Of a stretch of 64,000 bases of DNA, positions 1-8,924 are shown one piece after another. The notes under the pieces are model-generated. The model saw only the letters and a list, made by a program, of their open reading frames with translations. It was not told where the DNA came from and searched no databases. Position 1 is the first letter of the stretch. Each line of letters begins with the position of its first letter. This DNA is from Bog-756 sp963741055 (GTDB taxonomy: Bacteria; Actinomycetota; Acidimicrobiia; Acidimicrobiales; RAAP-2): positions 88,362-152,361 of the forward strand of contig CAVUGU010000022.1 of NCBI GenBank assembly GCA_963741055.1, in the 5' to 3' direction. The translations under genes and the position numbers were made by a program.

Positions 1-2510
1 TTTTGGCCCGGTGTGATGGGACGCCGATCGGCGGAAGTCTCAGCACGAGCCAACGGCACGATCGGAGGGATGCGGGCGTCGGCCACGTTCGTCCCCCCGG
101 TGATCGCTCGTGGGGCGAGCTGGTTGGTTTCGCCGTCCCAGAGGAAGACGATCGCGCGGTCGCAGTCGGTCACGTCGGGGACCGTGTCGGCAAGCAACTG
201 AACCGACTCGGCGAGGGTCGTCACGTGGGAGAGCGCGTCAGAGAACTCGAGCAGGGACCGTGCCGCCGCGTCCGAGCGCTTGGCGTCGGTGACCACACCG
301 AAGACGTCCAGCGCCGTGGCGGCGTAGTCGGCGAAGAGGCCGAGCACCCGCGCCTCGGTTTCGGGGATCGTGCCGCCGGGCTGGCGGAATACCGCGACCC
401 GCCCATAGCGCCGGCGGTGAGAGGCGATGTCGACGACCAGCCTGGTGCCACCCGCGTCGTCCGGGTGCTCGCGCCACAGCTCCGCGGCGAGGACCTGCGC
501 GCGATCGGGATCGAGTCCCCGATGGTGCAGCTGGATCGGGGTGCCCGCTCCGACTCGCACCATCAAGAGGTAGCTCGGCGAGGTGATGACCGAGTCGGCG
601 CGGCCCGCGATCTGCGAGAGCAGGTACTCGACACCGTCTTCGAGTAGCTCCGGGGTCGTGGTGAGCGCGCCATCGAGCAAGATGCGCAGCTGTCGGACCT
701 CTGTTTCGAGGCCTTCGATGGTCACCTGCGCCTGCGCCTGCTCTGCGAGTACGCGCTGCACACGAGTCCGCTGTTCGTGCATCTGCCGAGCGAGGATTCC
801 CTGGTCCTCCGCGGCGTCTTCCGCAGGGGCGCTCTCTGTCTCGGTCGCTGCGGGCTCGCTCTTTGCTTGGGCCGCGACGTCGGCGACTTCTGCCTGCACC
901 GCATCCTCCGATACGGGCTCGACCACTTCGGCCGCAACGGCGTTCTCTTCCTTTTCTAGCTCGTACGGCTCTTCCGCTGGTTCGGCCGTGTGCGGCTCGA
1001 CTGACTCGGACGCCGCCGCAACCACCTCCGGCTCCTGGGCTTCCGCCCGAACCGGCTCCGCAGGTTCAGCCGACTCTTCCTCCTCGGCCGCATCCTCCGA
1101 TACGGGCTCGACCACTTCGGCCGCAACGGCGTTCTCTTCTCCTTCTAGCTCGTACGGCTCTTCCGGTGGTTCGGGCATGTGCGGCTCTACTGACTCGGAC
1201 GCCGCCGCAACCACCTCCGGCTCCGGGGCTTCCGCCCGAACTGGCTCCGCAGGTTCAGCCGACTCTTCCTCCTCGACCGCCTGCACCGCATCCTCCGATG
1301 CCGGCTCGACCGCCTCGGCCGCAACGGCGTTCTCTTCTCCTTCTAGCTCGTACGGCTCTTCCGGTGGTTCGGGCATGTGCGGCTCTACTGACTCGGACGC
1401 CGCCGCAACCACCTCCGGCTCCGGGGCTTCCGCCCGAACTGGCTCCGCAGGTTCAGCCGACTCTTCCTCCTCGACCGCCTGCACCGCATCCTCCGATGCC
1501 GGCTCGACCGCCTCGATCTCTTCTTCGTGTGACTCGTCCGCAGCTGACTCGTCCGCAGCTTCGGACATCAGCAGCTCGACAACTTCCGCCGCGACGTCGT
1601 CCGCCTCGACTGCCTCGGCCGCAGTGAGAGAAACTATTTCCGGTTCCGGCTTCTCAGCGTTGTCGGACGCAGTGGCATCCTCCGGCTCCGGGTTCTCGAC
1701 ATCGTCGGACGCAGTGGCATCCTCCGCCTCGGGCGCGCTGGCCTCGACCGGATGCTCCGCCTCGACCGGCTCCTCGTGCTCGAACGTGCCGTTCTCGCGC
1801 CGCTCAGGTGCCGCCGGGGTCACAGCGGATACCCATGCCCCAGACGACTCGCGTCCACGCTCGGTTTCCAAACCACTGACGACCTCGGTCGCGCCCTTCT
1901 TCGACCCGTCGTGCCAGCTGAGTGCGTACAGGCAGGCCCTTCCGCCGCGGGCGCTGCATTCGTGCTCGGTGAGAAGTGCTGCGGGCATCCCGAAGAGGGT
2001 CGGAACCGACGCGAGGATGCCCTTGGTCATCTCGCAGAGGTGCGCGTGGCGTGGTCGCGACGAGAGCGGGCTGACCTTGATCAGCGCGTGATCGCTCTCG
2101 ACCTCGAGAGCAACAGCTTGTGACGCACTCTCGAAGTGGGCGAGCACGTTACCGACTTCGGCGAACACTGCTTCGGGTGAACCTGTCGCGCGGAGCCGTT
2201 CGACGAAATCGCTCCCGTCGGCCGTCGACAGAAGCCGTTCGCCCACATGGAGACCGACCGCCTCGTCGCCGGTGACCAGAGCCGCTGCGTTGAAGAGGCG
2301 GACGCCCTCCTCGAAACTGCTCCACCTCTCGAAGTCGTCGAGATCGGAGAAGGTGCGGTGATCGTCCGCGAGGGCCAGTGCCTGAGCGACGCCGATCTCG
2401 CCGGCGCGCCTGCGAACGAGGTCGATGAGCACGTGCACGACGGCGCCCGACACCCCCGGGAGTTGCCCGGTGCTATGGCCCGACTGGTCAAGCTGTGCGT
2501 GACTCGTCAT
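1..2510 (-). CDS. V4R/GAF-type sensor protein with acidic repeat linker, partial
   Basis: A minus-strand frame is open from an ATG at 2510 to the left edge of the window, so the C terminus is missing. Residues 1 to about 205 match the N-terminal sensor region common in actinobacterial diguanylate cyclase/phosphodiesterase proteins: a VTGDEAVG stretch, then CEMTKGILASVPTLFGMPA and a V4R-like end, HECSARGGRACLYALSW. Residues about 210-575 form an Ala/Glu/Pro/Val linker of very low complexity with near-identical tandem units of 63-66 residues. A coiled-coil-like stretch and two GAF-like regions follow, the second cut by the edge. Inference: a cytoplasmic signalling protein whose output (GGDEF, HD-GYP or kinase) lies outside the window. 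The Shine-Dalgarno is weak (GAGGGG). Sensor family likely; output unknown. Confidence 0.72.
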   Translation of the reverse strand, partial: MTSHAQLDQSGHSTGQLPGVSGAVVHVLIDLVRRRAGEIGVAQALALADDHRTFSDLDDFERWSSFEEGVRLFNAAALVTGDEAVGLHVGERLLSTADGSDFVERLRATGSPEAVFAEVGNVLAHFESASQAVALEVESDHALIKVSPLSSRPRHAHLCEMTKGILASVPTLFGMPAALLTEHECSARGGRACLYALSWHDGSKKGATEVVSGLETERGRESSGAWVSAVTPAAPERRENGTFEHEEPVEAEHPVEASAPEAEDATASDDVENPEPEDATASDNAEKPEPEIVSLTAAEAVEADDVAAEVVELLMSEAADESAADESHEEEIEAVEPASEDAVQAVEEEESAEPAEPVRAEAPEPEVVAAASESVEPHMPEPPEEPYELEGEENAVAAEAVEPASEDAVQAVEEEESAEPAEPVRAEAPEPEVVAAASESVEPHMPEPPEEPYELEGEENAVAAEVVEPVSEDAAEEEESAEPAEPVRAEAQEPEVVAAASESVEPHTAEPAEEPYELEKEENAVAAEVVEPVSEDAVQAEVADVAAQAKSEPAATETESAPAEDAAEDQGILARQMHEQRTRVQRVLAEQAQAQVTIEGLETEVRQLRILLDGALTTTPELLEDGVEYLLSQIAGRADSVITSPSYLLMVRVGAGTPIQLHHRGLDPDRAQVLAAELWREHPDDAGGTRLVVDIASHRRRYGRVAVFRQPGGTIPETEARVLGLFADYAATALDVFGVVTDAKRSDAAARSLLEFSDALSHVTTLAESVQLLADTVPDVTDCDRAIVFLWDGETNQLAPRAITGGTNVADARIPPIVPLARAETSADRRPITPGQ
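893..1515. repeat. Coding tandem repeats of 189-198 bp
   Basis: Three near-identical direct copies start at 893, 1082 and 1280, with a partial fourth at 1478. The first is 189 bp and the next two 198 bp; the difference is a 9-bp (three-codon) gap. They encode Glu/Ala/Pro/Val-rich 63-66-residue units of the sensor linker on the minus strand. The lengths are multiples of three and nucleotide identity is very high, so expansion looks recent and frame-preserving. Confidence 0.9.
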
Positions 2511-2647
2511 CCAACCCCTCGGTTCCGGTCCGGACCCGGAGACCTCGGCGAGGCTCCACTTCACCATCGTCCTGAATTGCCAGTTTCTTAACCTTCGACG
2601 CCCAACTCAACCAGGGCTTCTTCGGAGCGGCGGGGCGGCTCGCGCCC

Positions 2648-2659
2648 TACACTGCGGCC
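2648..2659 (+). promoter_or_regulatory. Leaderless -10 element of glutathione peroxidase
   Basis: TACACT at 2648-2653 is followed by six bases and then the ATG at 2660. There is no room for a Shine-Dalgarno, so transcription should begin at or next to the start codon. Inferred from sequence pattern only. Confidence 0.55.
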
Positions 2660-3148
2660 ATGAGCATCTACGAACCCGACCTCCATTCCCTCGGCGGCCA
2701 ACAGGCCTCGATCGGGGACTACCGGGGCAACACGCTCCTCGTGGTGAACGTCGCCTCCAAGTGCGGCTTGACCCCTCAGTATGAAGGGCTCGAGCGACTC
2801 CAGAAGACATACGCGGACAAGGGTTTTACCGTTCTCGGGTTCCCCTGCAACCAGTTCGGCGAGCAGGAGCCCGGCTCGGCGGAGGAGATCGCCTCCTTCT
2901 GTTCGACCACCTACGGGGTCACCTTCCCCATGTTCGAGAAGATCGAGGTCAACGGGGAGGGACGCCACCCGGTCTACGACGAGCTCACCTCTTTCCCCGA
3001 CGCCGACGGAGAGGCGGGAGACATCCAGTGGAATTTCGAGAAGTTCCTGGTCTCCCCCGACGGTGAGATCGTCCAACGCTTCCGGCCGATGGTCGATCCC
3101 GAGGCACCCGAGGTGATCGACGCCATCGAGGCGAATCTCCCCGCCTGA
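2660..3148 (+). CDS. Glutathione peroxidase family thiol peroxidase
   Basis: Cytoplasmic peroxidase of the GPx/BsaA family that reduces hydroperoxides; in bacteria without glutathione it usually takes electrons from thioredoxin. The 162 residues are the normal length. The catalytic set is visible: Cys35 in SKCGLT (cysteine, not selenocysteine), Gln65 in PCNQFG and Trp124-Asn125 in WNFEKF. The N-terminal YRGNTLLVVNVAS strand also fits. It stands alone, divergent from the sensor gene with about 150 bp between them, and has its own leaderless-type -10 element. Family assignment is secure; the physiological reductant is inferred. Confidence 0.93.
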   Translation: MSIYEPDLHSLGGQQASIGDYRGNTLLVVNVASKCGLTPQYEGLERLQKTYADKGFTVLGFPCNQFGEQEPGSAEEIASFCSTTYGVTFPMFEKIEVNGEGRHPVYDELTSFPDADGEAGDIQWNFEKFLVSPDGEIVQRFRPMVDPEAPEVIDAIEANLPA

Positions 3149-3178
3149 CTTCGAACCCTCGGACTCGTCGAGGATCGC

Positions 3179-4009
3179 GTGGCGATGACGCCATCCAACA
3201 GCGAGCCGGTCGTCGACCATCTCGGCGAGGTGTGGACCTCGCTCTCTCTGGCCTGCGGGCACCTCGACGACCATCAGTGGGCTCTCTCGACCGACTGCCC
3301 GGGATGGTCGGTGAAAGATCAGCTTTCCCATCTCATCGGCGTTGAGCGGATGCTGCTCGGTGAGCCTTCGCCGCCGGCATCCGTCCCGACAGCCGAGCAC
3401 GTACGAAATCCGGTCGGGCAGCTCAACGAGGCTTGGGTCGCGGCGAGGCGACCGGTTCCGGGTGACGATGTGCTCGCCGAGTTCGTCGAGACGACCGACC
3501 GACGCCTGGAGTCGCTCCGGGCGATGTCGCCCGAGAAGTTCGACGTGATCGGACCGAGCCCGATCGGGCAGGTGCCCTACCGCGAGTTCATGGAGACGCG
3601 GGTCATCGACAGCTGGGCCCACGAACAGGACGTGCGCCGGGCGCTCGGCCGTCCGGGCGGCCGCAACGGACCGGGCGAGGCCACTTCGCTCGAGCGTTGC
3701 TTCGGCGCGATGCCCTTCGTGGTCGGCAAGCGAGTGGCCCCTCTTGACGGCACGACCGTGCGATTCGACGTCGGCGGCGAACTCGGCGCTCAGGAGCTCG
3801 TCAGGATGGACGGCGGCCGCGCCTCCATCGTGACCTCGACGTCCTTCGAGTCGCCGACTGTCGCCCTCATCATGGACCAGGACACGTTCTGGCGGCTCGG
3901 GTTCGGGAGGGTCGGCTCCGACGAGGCATTGTCCTCTGGCTCGGTGACGCTCGACGGCGACGTCGAACTCGGACGCCGGGTGCTCGACGCCATGGGGTTC
4001 ATGATCTGA
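3179..4009 (+). CDS. Maleylpyruvate isomerase family / DinB-like mycothiol-dependent protein
   Basis: About 276 residues with a GTG start at 3179 (ATG 3185 is an alternative). The N-terminal half has the MDMPI_N/DinB-like pattern: W..STDCPGWSVKDQLSHLIG, the first conserved metal-ligand His of the four-helix bundle, and later DSWAHEQDVRRALG with the other histidine. The C-terminal half resembles the SCP-2-like domain of this family. Relatives include mycothiol-dependent isomerases and S-transferases, so a thiol-transfer or detoxification role is likely, but the substrate cannot be read from sequence. It lies 30 bp after the peroxidase in the same direction. Confidence 0.8.
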   Translation: MAMTPSNSEPVVDHLGEVWTSLSLACGHLDDHQWALSTDCPGWSVKDQLSHLIGVERMLLGEPSPPASVPTAEHVRNPVGQLNEAWVAARRPVPGDDVLAEFVETTDRRLESLRAMSPEKFDVIGPSPIGQVPYREFMETRVIDSWAHEQDVRRALGRPGGRNGPGEATSLERCFGAMPFVVGKRVAPLDGTTVRFDVGGELGAQELVRMDGGRASIVTSTSFESPTVALIMDQDTFWRLGFGRVGSDEALSSGSVTLDGDVELGRRVLDAMGFMI

Positions 4010-4053
4010 CTTGGCGATCCGAGCCGCCCGGAATTGCACACGACGTGCGCCGA

Positions 4054-4059
4054 TACACT
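4054..4059 (+). promoter_or_regulatory. -10 element of tig-clpP
   Basis: TACACT ends 11 bases before the ATG at 4071, with no Shine-Dalgarno between them. This points to a leaderless or very short-leader tig mRNA and is part of why 4071 is preferred to the upstream TTG at 4011. Confidence 0.45.
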
Positions 4060-4070
4060 TGCTCTCTCGT

Positions 4071-5417
4071 ATGCGCGCCACCGCGGCTCCCGAAGAGGGC
4101 AACAAGGTCCGGTTGACCGTCGAGATCGACGAAGCCGAAGTCGACAAGGCACTCGAGGAGGTCGTGAAGCGGCTTTCGCGGCAGGTGCGCGTCCCCGGCT
4201 TCCGTCCCGGAAAGGTGCCGCGCCGCGTGATCGAGGCCCGAATGGGCGGAGCGAACGCACTCCGAAGTGAGGCGATCCGTGAGGCGGTTCCCGATTTCTA
4301 CGCGCGGGCGGTCAGCGATACCGATCTCGATCCGATCGACAATCCCGACATCGACATCACCTCGGGGAGCGAGGGTGGCGCGGTCGCGTTCGACGCGGTG
4401 GTACTCGTGCGGCCCTCCGTCGGGATACCGGGATACCAGGGTCTCGTGGTCACCCTGCCGCCCCTGTCCGTCACCGACGAGGAGGTGACCGAGCAGCTCG
4501 ACCGTCTGCGCTCGACCTCCGGTGAGCTGGTCGAGGTGGCGCGCCCCGCACGTGACCGCGACCAGGTGACGATCGACCTGCACGGCACCCGCGCCGGCGC
4601 GACCGGGGACGACGCATCGAAGGATCTCGACGCCACCGACTTCCTCTACGAAGTGGGAAGCGGGGGAGTCGCACCCGAGCTCGACGAGCACTTGCAAGGC
4701 GCTCGGCCCGGCGACATCTTCCGATTCACCTCGTCGCTCGGAGCAGAGGGCGAATCGGTCTCGTTCCAGGTCCTGGTCAAAGAGGTCAAAGAGCTCGTCC
4801 TTCCCCCGTTGACCGACGAATGGGCCGCCGAGGCCTCGGAGTTCGAGACGGTCGACGAGCTGACGGCCGACCTGCGGGCCCGGCTCCGCGAGCGTCACAT
4901 CGCCCGCGCGCGTTTCGCGCTCGATCAACTGGCGGTGGACGCGCTGATCGAACTGGTGACCGAGGAGATCCCGGCGCAACTCGTCGACGAGGAGTTCCGT
5001 GAGCGGATCCACGACCTCGGACACCGCCTCGAGGCGCAGGGGATCGGCGTCGCGGACTTCGTCCGGGCGACCGGCCAAAGTGAAGCTGAATTCATCGGAG
5101 GGTTGCGCGAGGCCGCGTTGCGGAGCGTCAAAGGCGACCTCGCGCTGCGGGCGCTGGCCGATGCAGAGTCCCTCGAGGTGACCGATGAGGAAGTCGACGA
5201 GGAGCTCGCGAAGATGGCGGAACGCCTCGAGATGGACGCCGACCAGGTCCGGGACCGTCTGGAACGGTCGGGCCGTCTCTCGACGGTACGCTCAGACCGG
5301 CGCAAGGCCAAAGCCCTGCGATGGCTGGTCGACCACGTCGAACTGGTCGGTGAAGACGGGGAGCCGATGTCGCGGGAGGAGCTAGAGGTGCACGAGGACG
5401 AGGAGGACTCTCGATGA
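4071..5417 (+). CDS. tig: Trigger factor, ribosome-bound chaperone
   Basis: Trigger factor binds near the ribosomal exit tunnel and folds nascent chains. About 448 residues, the family length. The N-terminal ribosome-binding signature GFRPGKVPRRVIEAR is present (residues about 43-57). The FKBP-type prolyl isomerase domain spans about 150-240 (DQVTIDLHG, PGDIFRFTSSLG), and the helical C-terminal arms follow and end in an acidic tail. The start at 4071 is chosen because the family N terminus begins there and a -10 element lies just upstream. The stop overlaps the clpP start as ATGA, the usual tig-clpP-clpX arrangement. Confidence 0.96.
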   Translation: MRATAAPEEGNKVRLTVEIDEAEVDKALEEVVKRLSRQVRVPGFRPGKVPRRVIEARMGGANALRSEAIREAVPDFYARAVSDTDLDPIDNPDIDITSGSEGGAVAFDAVVLVRPSVGIPGYQGLVVTLPPLSVTDEEVTEQLDRLRSTSGELVEVARPARDRDQVTIDLHGTRAGATGDDASKDLDATDFLYEVGSGGVAPELDEHLQGARPGDIFRFTSSLGAEGESVSFQVLVKEVKELVLPPLTDEWAAEASEFETVDELTADLRARLRERHIARARFALDQLAVDALIELVTEEIPAQLVDEEFRERIHDLGHRLEAQGIGVADFVRATGQSEAEFIGGLREAALRSVKGDLALRALADAESLEVTDEEVDEELAKMAERLEMDADQVRDRLERSGRLSTVRSDRRKAKALRWLVDHVELVGEDGEPMSREELEVHEDEEDSR

Positions 5418-6067
5418 CCCAGAGCGAAGCAGTCACGACACCCGGACCACAGGCCTACAGCGTCCCTTGGGTGGTCGAGTCCACCAGCAGAGGTGAGCGC
5501 AACTACGACCTCTACTCGCGGCTGCTGAAGGAGCGGATCATCTTCCTCGGCACCCCGATCAACGACACAGTCGCCAACCTGGTCTGTGCGCAGTTGCTCT
5601 TTCTCGAGTCCGAGGAAGCTGACAAGGACATCCACCTCTACATCAACTCGCCGGGCGGTGACATCACGGCGCTCTTCGCGATCTACGACACCCTGAAGTA
5701 CATCAAGCCGGACACCTCCACCTTCTGCTTCGGCCAGGCCGCGTCGGCTGCGGCGGTCCTCCTCGGAGCGGGGACCAAGGGCAAGCGATTCGCTCTGCCC
5801 CACGCACGCATCCTCTTGCACCAGCCCTTCGGAGGTGTCGAGGGTCAGGCCAGCGACATCGAGCTCCAGGCCAAGGAGATCCTCCGGATGCGGGACCTCT
5901 TGAACGGCATGCTGGCCAACGACACCGGACAATCGATTGAGCGGGTGTCGAAGGACACCGATCGGGACTTCATCATGACCGCAGAGGAAGCCGTCGGCTA
6001 CGGGCTGCTCGACGAGGTGATCACGGCCAGGGATGCGCCGGCGATGGAGGCAGTGGGCGCCGCCTAG
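5414..6067 (+). CDS. clpP: ATP-dependent Clp protease proteolytic subunit
   Basis: Serine peptidase that forms the tetradecameric proteolytic chamber working with ClpX. It has 217 residues. The catalytic triad is visible as Ser111 in GQAASAAAV, His136 in ARILLHQP and Asp185 in DTDRDF. The INSPGGDITALFAIYDTL stretch is typical. It is translationally coupled to tig by a 4-base overlap. Only one clpP copy is here; many actinobacteria carry adjacent clpP1 and clpP2, so a second copy, if any, must lie elsewhere. Confidence 0.97.
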   Translation: MTQSEAVTTPGPQAYSVPWVVESTSRGERNYDLYSRLLKERIIFLGTPINDTVANLVCAQLLFLESEEADKDIHLYINSPGGDITALFAIYDTLKYIKPDTSTFCFGQAASAAAVLLGAGTKGKRFALPHARILLHQPFGGVEGQASDIELQAKEILRMRDLLNGMLANDTGQSIERVSKDTDRDFIMTAEEAVGYGLLDEVITARDAPAMEAVGAA

Positions 6068-6196
6068 GCGATCGAAGATCGAAGGTGGCCGACGGACGAG
6101 CAGCTAGGATTCGACAGCCGCTCCGGCCGGCCCGGACCCCGATCCGACGACCGAGCAACGACTGGGACCGCTGACCAAAGGACAAGAGGAACCGAC

Positions 6197-7480
6197 GTGG
6201 CGAAATTCGGAGACGGTGGCGACCTGGTGAAGTGCAGCTTCTGCGGCAAGTCGCAGAAGCAGGTGAAGAAGCTGATCGCCGGGCCGGGCGTCTACATCTG
6301 CGACGAGTGCATCGAGCTCTGCAACGACATCATCGCCGAGGAGCTCGCCGACACCACAGAGCTCACTTTCGAGGACCTCCCGAAGCCGAAGGAGATCTAC
6401 GAGTTCCTCAACGACTATGTGATCGGGCAGGAGTACGCGAAGAAGATCCTCTCGGTCGCGGTCTACAACCACTACAAGCGGGTGCAAGCGGGCAACAACG
6501 GGGCGCACGACAACGACGTCGAGCTGGCCAAGTCGAACATCCTTCTGCTCGGCCCGACCGGGTGCGGCAAGACACTTCTCGCACAGACCCTCGCCCGGAT
6601 GCTGAACGTCCCCTTCGCCATCGCGGACGCCACCGCGCTCACCGAGGCCGGCTACGTGGGCGAGGACGTCGAGAACATCCTGTTGAAGCTGATCCAGGCC
6701 GCGGATTACGACGTCAAGCGCGCCGAGACCGGGATCATCTACATCGACGAGATCGACAAGATCGCCCGCAAGTCCGAGAACCCGTCGATCACCCGGGACG
6801 TCTCGGGAGAGGGAGTGCAACAGGCGCTCCTCAAGATCCTCGAAGGAACGACCGCCTCGGTACCGCCCCAAGGCGGGCGCAAGCACCCCCACCAAGAGTT
6901 CATCCAGATCGACACCACCAACATCCTCTTCATCTGCGGTGGAGCCTTCGCCGGTGTCGACGCGATCATCGAGAACCGGATCGGGCGCAAGGGGATGGGC
7001 TTCCGCGCCGAGGTGCGCAAGGCCTCAGAGCGCGACGACTCGGAGCTGCTCCGGCTGGTGCTCCCGGAGGACCTGATGAAGTTCGGGCTGATCCCCGAGT
7101 TCATCGGCCGCCTCCCAGTGGTCGGCGCGGTCTCCCACCTCTACAAGGACGCACTGATCAGGATCCTGGTCGAGCCGAAGAACGCCCTCACCCGTCAGTA
7201 CAAGCGGGTCTTCGAGCTCGACCATGTCGAGCTCGAGTTGACCGACGATGCGCTCGAGGCCGTGGCGGAGCAGGCGCTCCTCCGGGGTACCGGCGCACGG
7301 GGCCTCCGGGCGATCCTCGAGGAGGTGCTCCTTGAGGTGATGTACGACCTACCGAGCCGGACCGACATCTCGAAGTGCGTCGTCGACCGGGCGGTCGTCC
7401 TGGACAAGGTGCATCCGACCCTCGTTCCGCTGAACCGGCCGCCGGCCAAGTCGTCGCGCAGCCGGCGGGCCGCCTCCTAG
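6197..7480 (+). CDS. clpX: ATP-dependent Clp protease ATP-binding subunit ClpX
   Basis: AAA+ unfoldase that feeds substrates to ClpP. 427 residues. An N-terminal C4 zinc finger uses Cys13, Cys16, Cys35 and Cys38. Walker A GPTGCGKT lies near residue 118, Walker B YIDEID near 181, and the GYVG pore loop near 154. The conserved GGRKHPH loop and the sensor-2 GTGARGLRAI follow. The GTG start at 6197 is supported by GAGGAA six bases upstream. The 129 bp after clpP hold a TAGGAT hexamer at 6105, a possible separate promoter. Many actinobacteria have valS downstream; here folC follows directly. Confidence 0.97.
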   Translation: MAKFGDGGDLVKCSFCGKSQKQVKKLIAGPGVYICDECIELCNDIIAEELADTTELTFEDLPKPKEIYEFLNDYVIGQEYAKKILSVAVYNHYKRVQAGNNGAHDNDVELAKSNILLLGPTGCGKTLLAQTLARMLNVPFAIADATALTEAGYVGEDVENILLKLIQAADYDVKRAETGIIYIDEIDKIARKSENPSITRDVSGEGVQQALLKILEGTTASVPPQGGRKHPHQEFIQIDTTNILFICGGAFAGVDAIIENRIGRKGMGFRAEVRKASERDDSELLRLVLPEDLMKFGLIPEFIGRLPVVGAVSHLYKDALIRILVEPKNALTRQYKRVFELDHVELELTDDALEAVAEQALLRGTGARGLRAILEEVLLEVMYDLPSRTDISKCVVDRAVVLDKVHPTLVPLNRPPAKSSRSRRAAS

Positions 7481-7549
7481 CGGCGGACGGGCGGTCGAGC
7501 ATCCCGTGACGGGATGCCTCTGCCGAGCTGCGGGACGAACTCCCGCGAC

Positions 7550-8875
7550 ATGGCCATGAGCTTCGACGACCTTCCCCAAGCCCTGGAGTGGCTCGACTCG
7601 CACATCGACTTCGAGGCGTCGATGCCGGAGCGGCGCGCCCTTCCCACCCTCGATCGCATGCGCGAACTGATGGATCTCCTCGGTGATCCGCAAGCCGCAT
7701 ACCCCGCATTGCATATCACCGGCACCAACGGCAAGGGGTCGACCGCGGCGATGGCGACCGCCCTCCTCGCCGAGCAGGGTCTCACCGTCGGCACCTACAC
7801 CAGTCCCAACCTGAGCCGGGTCAACGAACGGATCGCCCGGAACGGCCAGCCGATCGACGACGACTCCCTCGTCGAGGTGTTGGCCTCGCTCTCGCGCCTC
7901 GAGACCCTGATGAAGGATCGTCCCACCCGATTCGAGCTGCTGACCGCTGCCGCCTTTGCCTGGTTCGCCGACGAGGCGGTCGACGTGGCGGTGATCGAGG
8001 TGGGCCTCGGAGGCAGCTGGGACTCGACCAACGTCGTCGACGCCGACGTCGCCGTGCTGACCAACATCAGCTACGACCACACCGACGTGCTCGGTCCGAC
8101 CCTCGAGGACATCACCCGCGACAAGAGCGGGATCATCAAACCCGATAGCCGGGTGGTCATCGGGGAGACCCACCCCACGCTGCTCGACCTCATCCGGACG
8201 GCGGCCGGCGTCGTCGGTGCCTCACAGGTGTGGGTGAGAGACGAGGACTTCGCGTGCGTCGGCAACCGGCTCGCGGTCGGGGGCCGCCTCATCGACGTCC
8301 GCACCCCGGGCGCGGAGTACCGAGAGGTGCTGCTCCCGCTCCACGGCGCTCATCAGGGTGACAACGCCGCGTGCGCACTCGCTGCGGTCGAGGCGTTCTT
8401 CGGGGCCCCGCTCGACGAGGCGGTGGTCGATAGCGCTTTCGCGGGCCTCGACGTGCCGGGGCGGCTCGAGGTCGTGGGGCGCCACCCATTGGTGATCGTG
8501 GACGGAGCGCACAACGTCGCGGGAATGCGCGCGTTGGCCAACGCGCTCGTCGAGGAATTCGGGACGGCCGGCGGGTCCATCGCGGTCGTCGGCATGTTGT
8601 CGGGCCGCGACCCGGTGGCGATGCTCGAGCCGTTGCGCGACACCGGGTTCGGCTTCCTCGTCGCCTGTGCGCCGGATTCGCCGCGCGCGCTTCCTTCCGA
8701 AGTGGTGGCTGAGGCAGGTACCGGTCTCGGCATGGAGGTGGTCGACGCGCGCACGCCTGCAGAGGCGGTCGCGCTCGCGTTGCGACGAGCCGGCGCCGAT
8801 GACCGCATCGTGGTGTGCGGTTCGCTCTACGTGGTCACTGACGCACGGGAGTTGCTCGGCGGACATGTCGCCTGA
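7550..8875 (+). CDS. folC: Bifunctional folylpolyglutamate/dihydrofolate synthase
   Basis: Mur-ligase-like enzyme that adds glutamate to dihydropteroate and to tetrahydrofolates. The P-loop is in HITGTNGKGSTAA (residues about 50-62). The family signature VLTNISYDHTDVLGPTLE and DKSGIIKP follow, and VDGAHNVAGMRALA marks the C-terminal domain. The start is ambiguous: ATG at 7514, 7550 and 7556 are all in frame without a clear Shine-Dalgarno. I favour 7550 or 7556 because conserved sequence begins at SFDDLPQALEWL. Same strand as clpX, 69 bp downstream. Confidence 0.95.
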   Translation: MAMSFDDLPQALEWLDSHIDFEASMPERRALPTLDRMRELMDLLGDPQAAYPALHITGTNGKGSTAAMATALLAEQGLTVGTYTSPNLSRVNERIARNGQPIDDDSLVEVLASLSRLETLMKDRPTRFELLTAAAFAWFADEAVDVAVIEVGLGGSWDSTNVVDADVAVLTNISYDHTDVLGPTLEDITRDKSGIIKPDSRVVIGETHPTLLDLIRTAAGVVGASQVWVRDEDFACVGNRLAVGGRLIDVRTPGAEYREVLLPLHGAHQGDNAACALAAVEAFFGAPLDEAVVDSAFAGLDVPGRLEVVGRHPLVIVDGAHNVAGMRALANALVEEFGTAGGSIAVVGMLSGRDPVAMLEPLRDTGFGFLVACAPDSPRALPSEVVAEAGTGLGMEVVDARTPAEAVALALRRAGADDRIVVCGSLYVVTDARELLGGHVA

Positions 8876-8909
8876 CCCGCGACGTCCTGACACCGCCGAG
8901 AGCGTCGAC

Positions 8910-8924
8910 TAGCCTGCGACGCTC
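8910..8924 (+). promoter_or_regulatory. Leaderless -10 element of ndk
   Basis: TAGCCT at 8910-8915 is followed by nine bases and the GTG start of ndk at 8925. No Shine-Dalgarno is present. Confidence 0.5.

Noticed and set aside
893..1515. Possible CRISPR-like or intergenic repeat array
   Set aside because: Units are 189-198 bp, contiguous without spacers, multiples of three and inside a coding frame.
583..2091. Long plus-strand open frame, almost entirely Ser/Ala/Thr/Gly
   Set aside because: It is the antisense of the acidic Glu/Ala repeat linker of the minus-strand sensor; the Ser richness is the complement of GAG/GCG codons, and no start signal or domain is present.
2588..4147. 519-codon minus-strand open frame
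   Set aside because: Antisense to glutathione peroxidase and the DinB-like gene; no recognisable domain.
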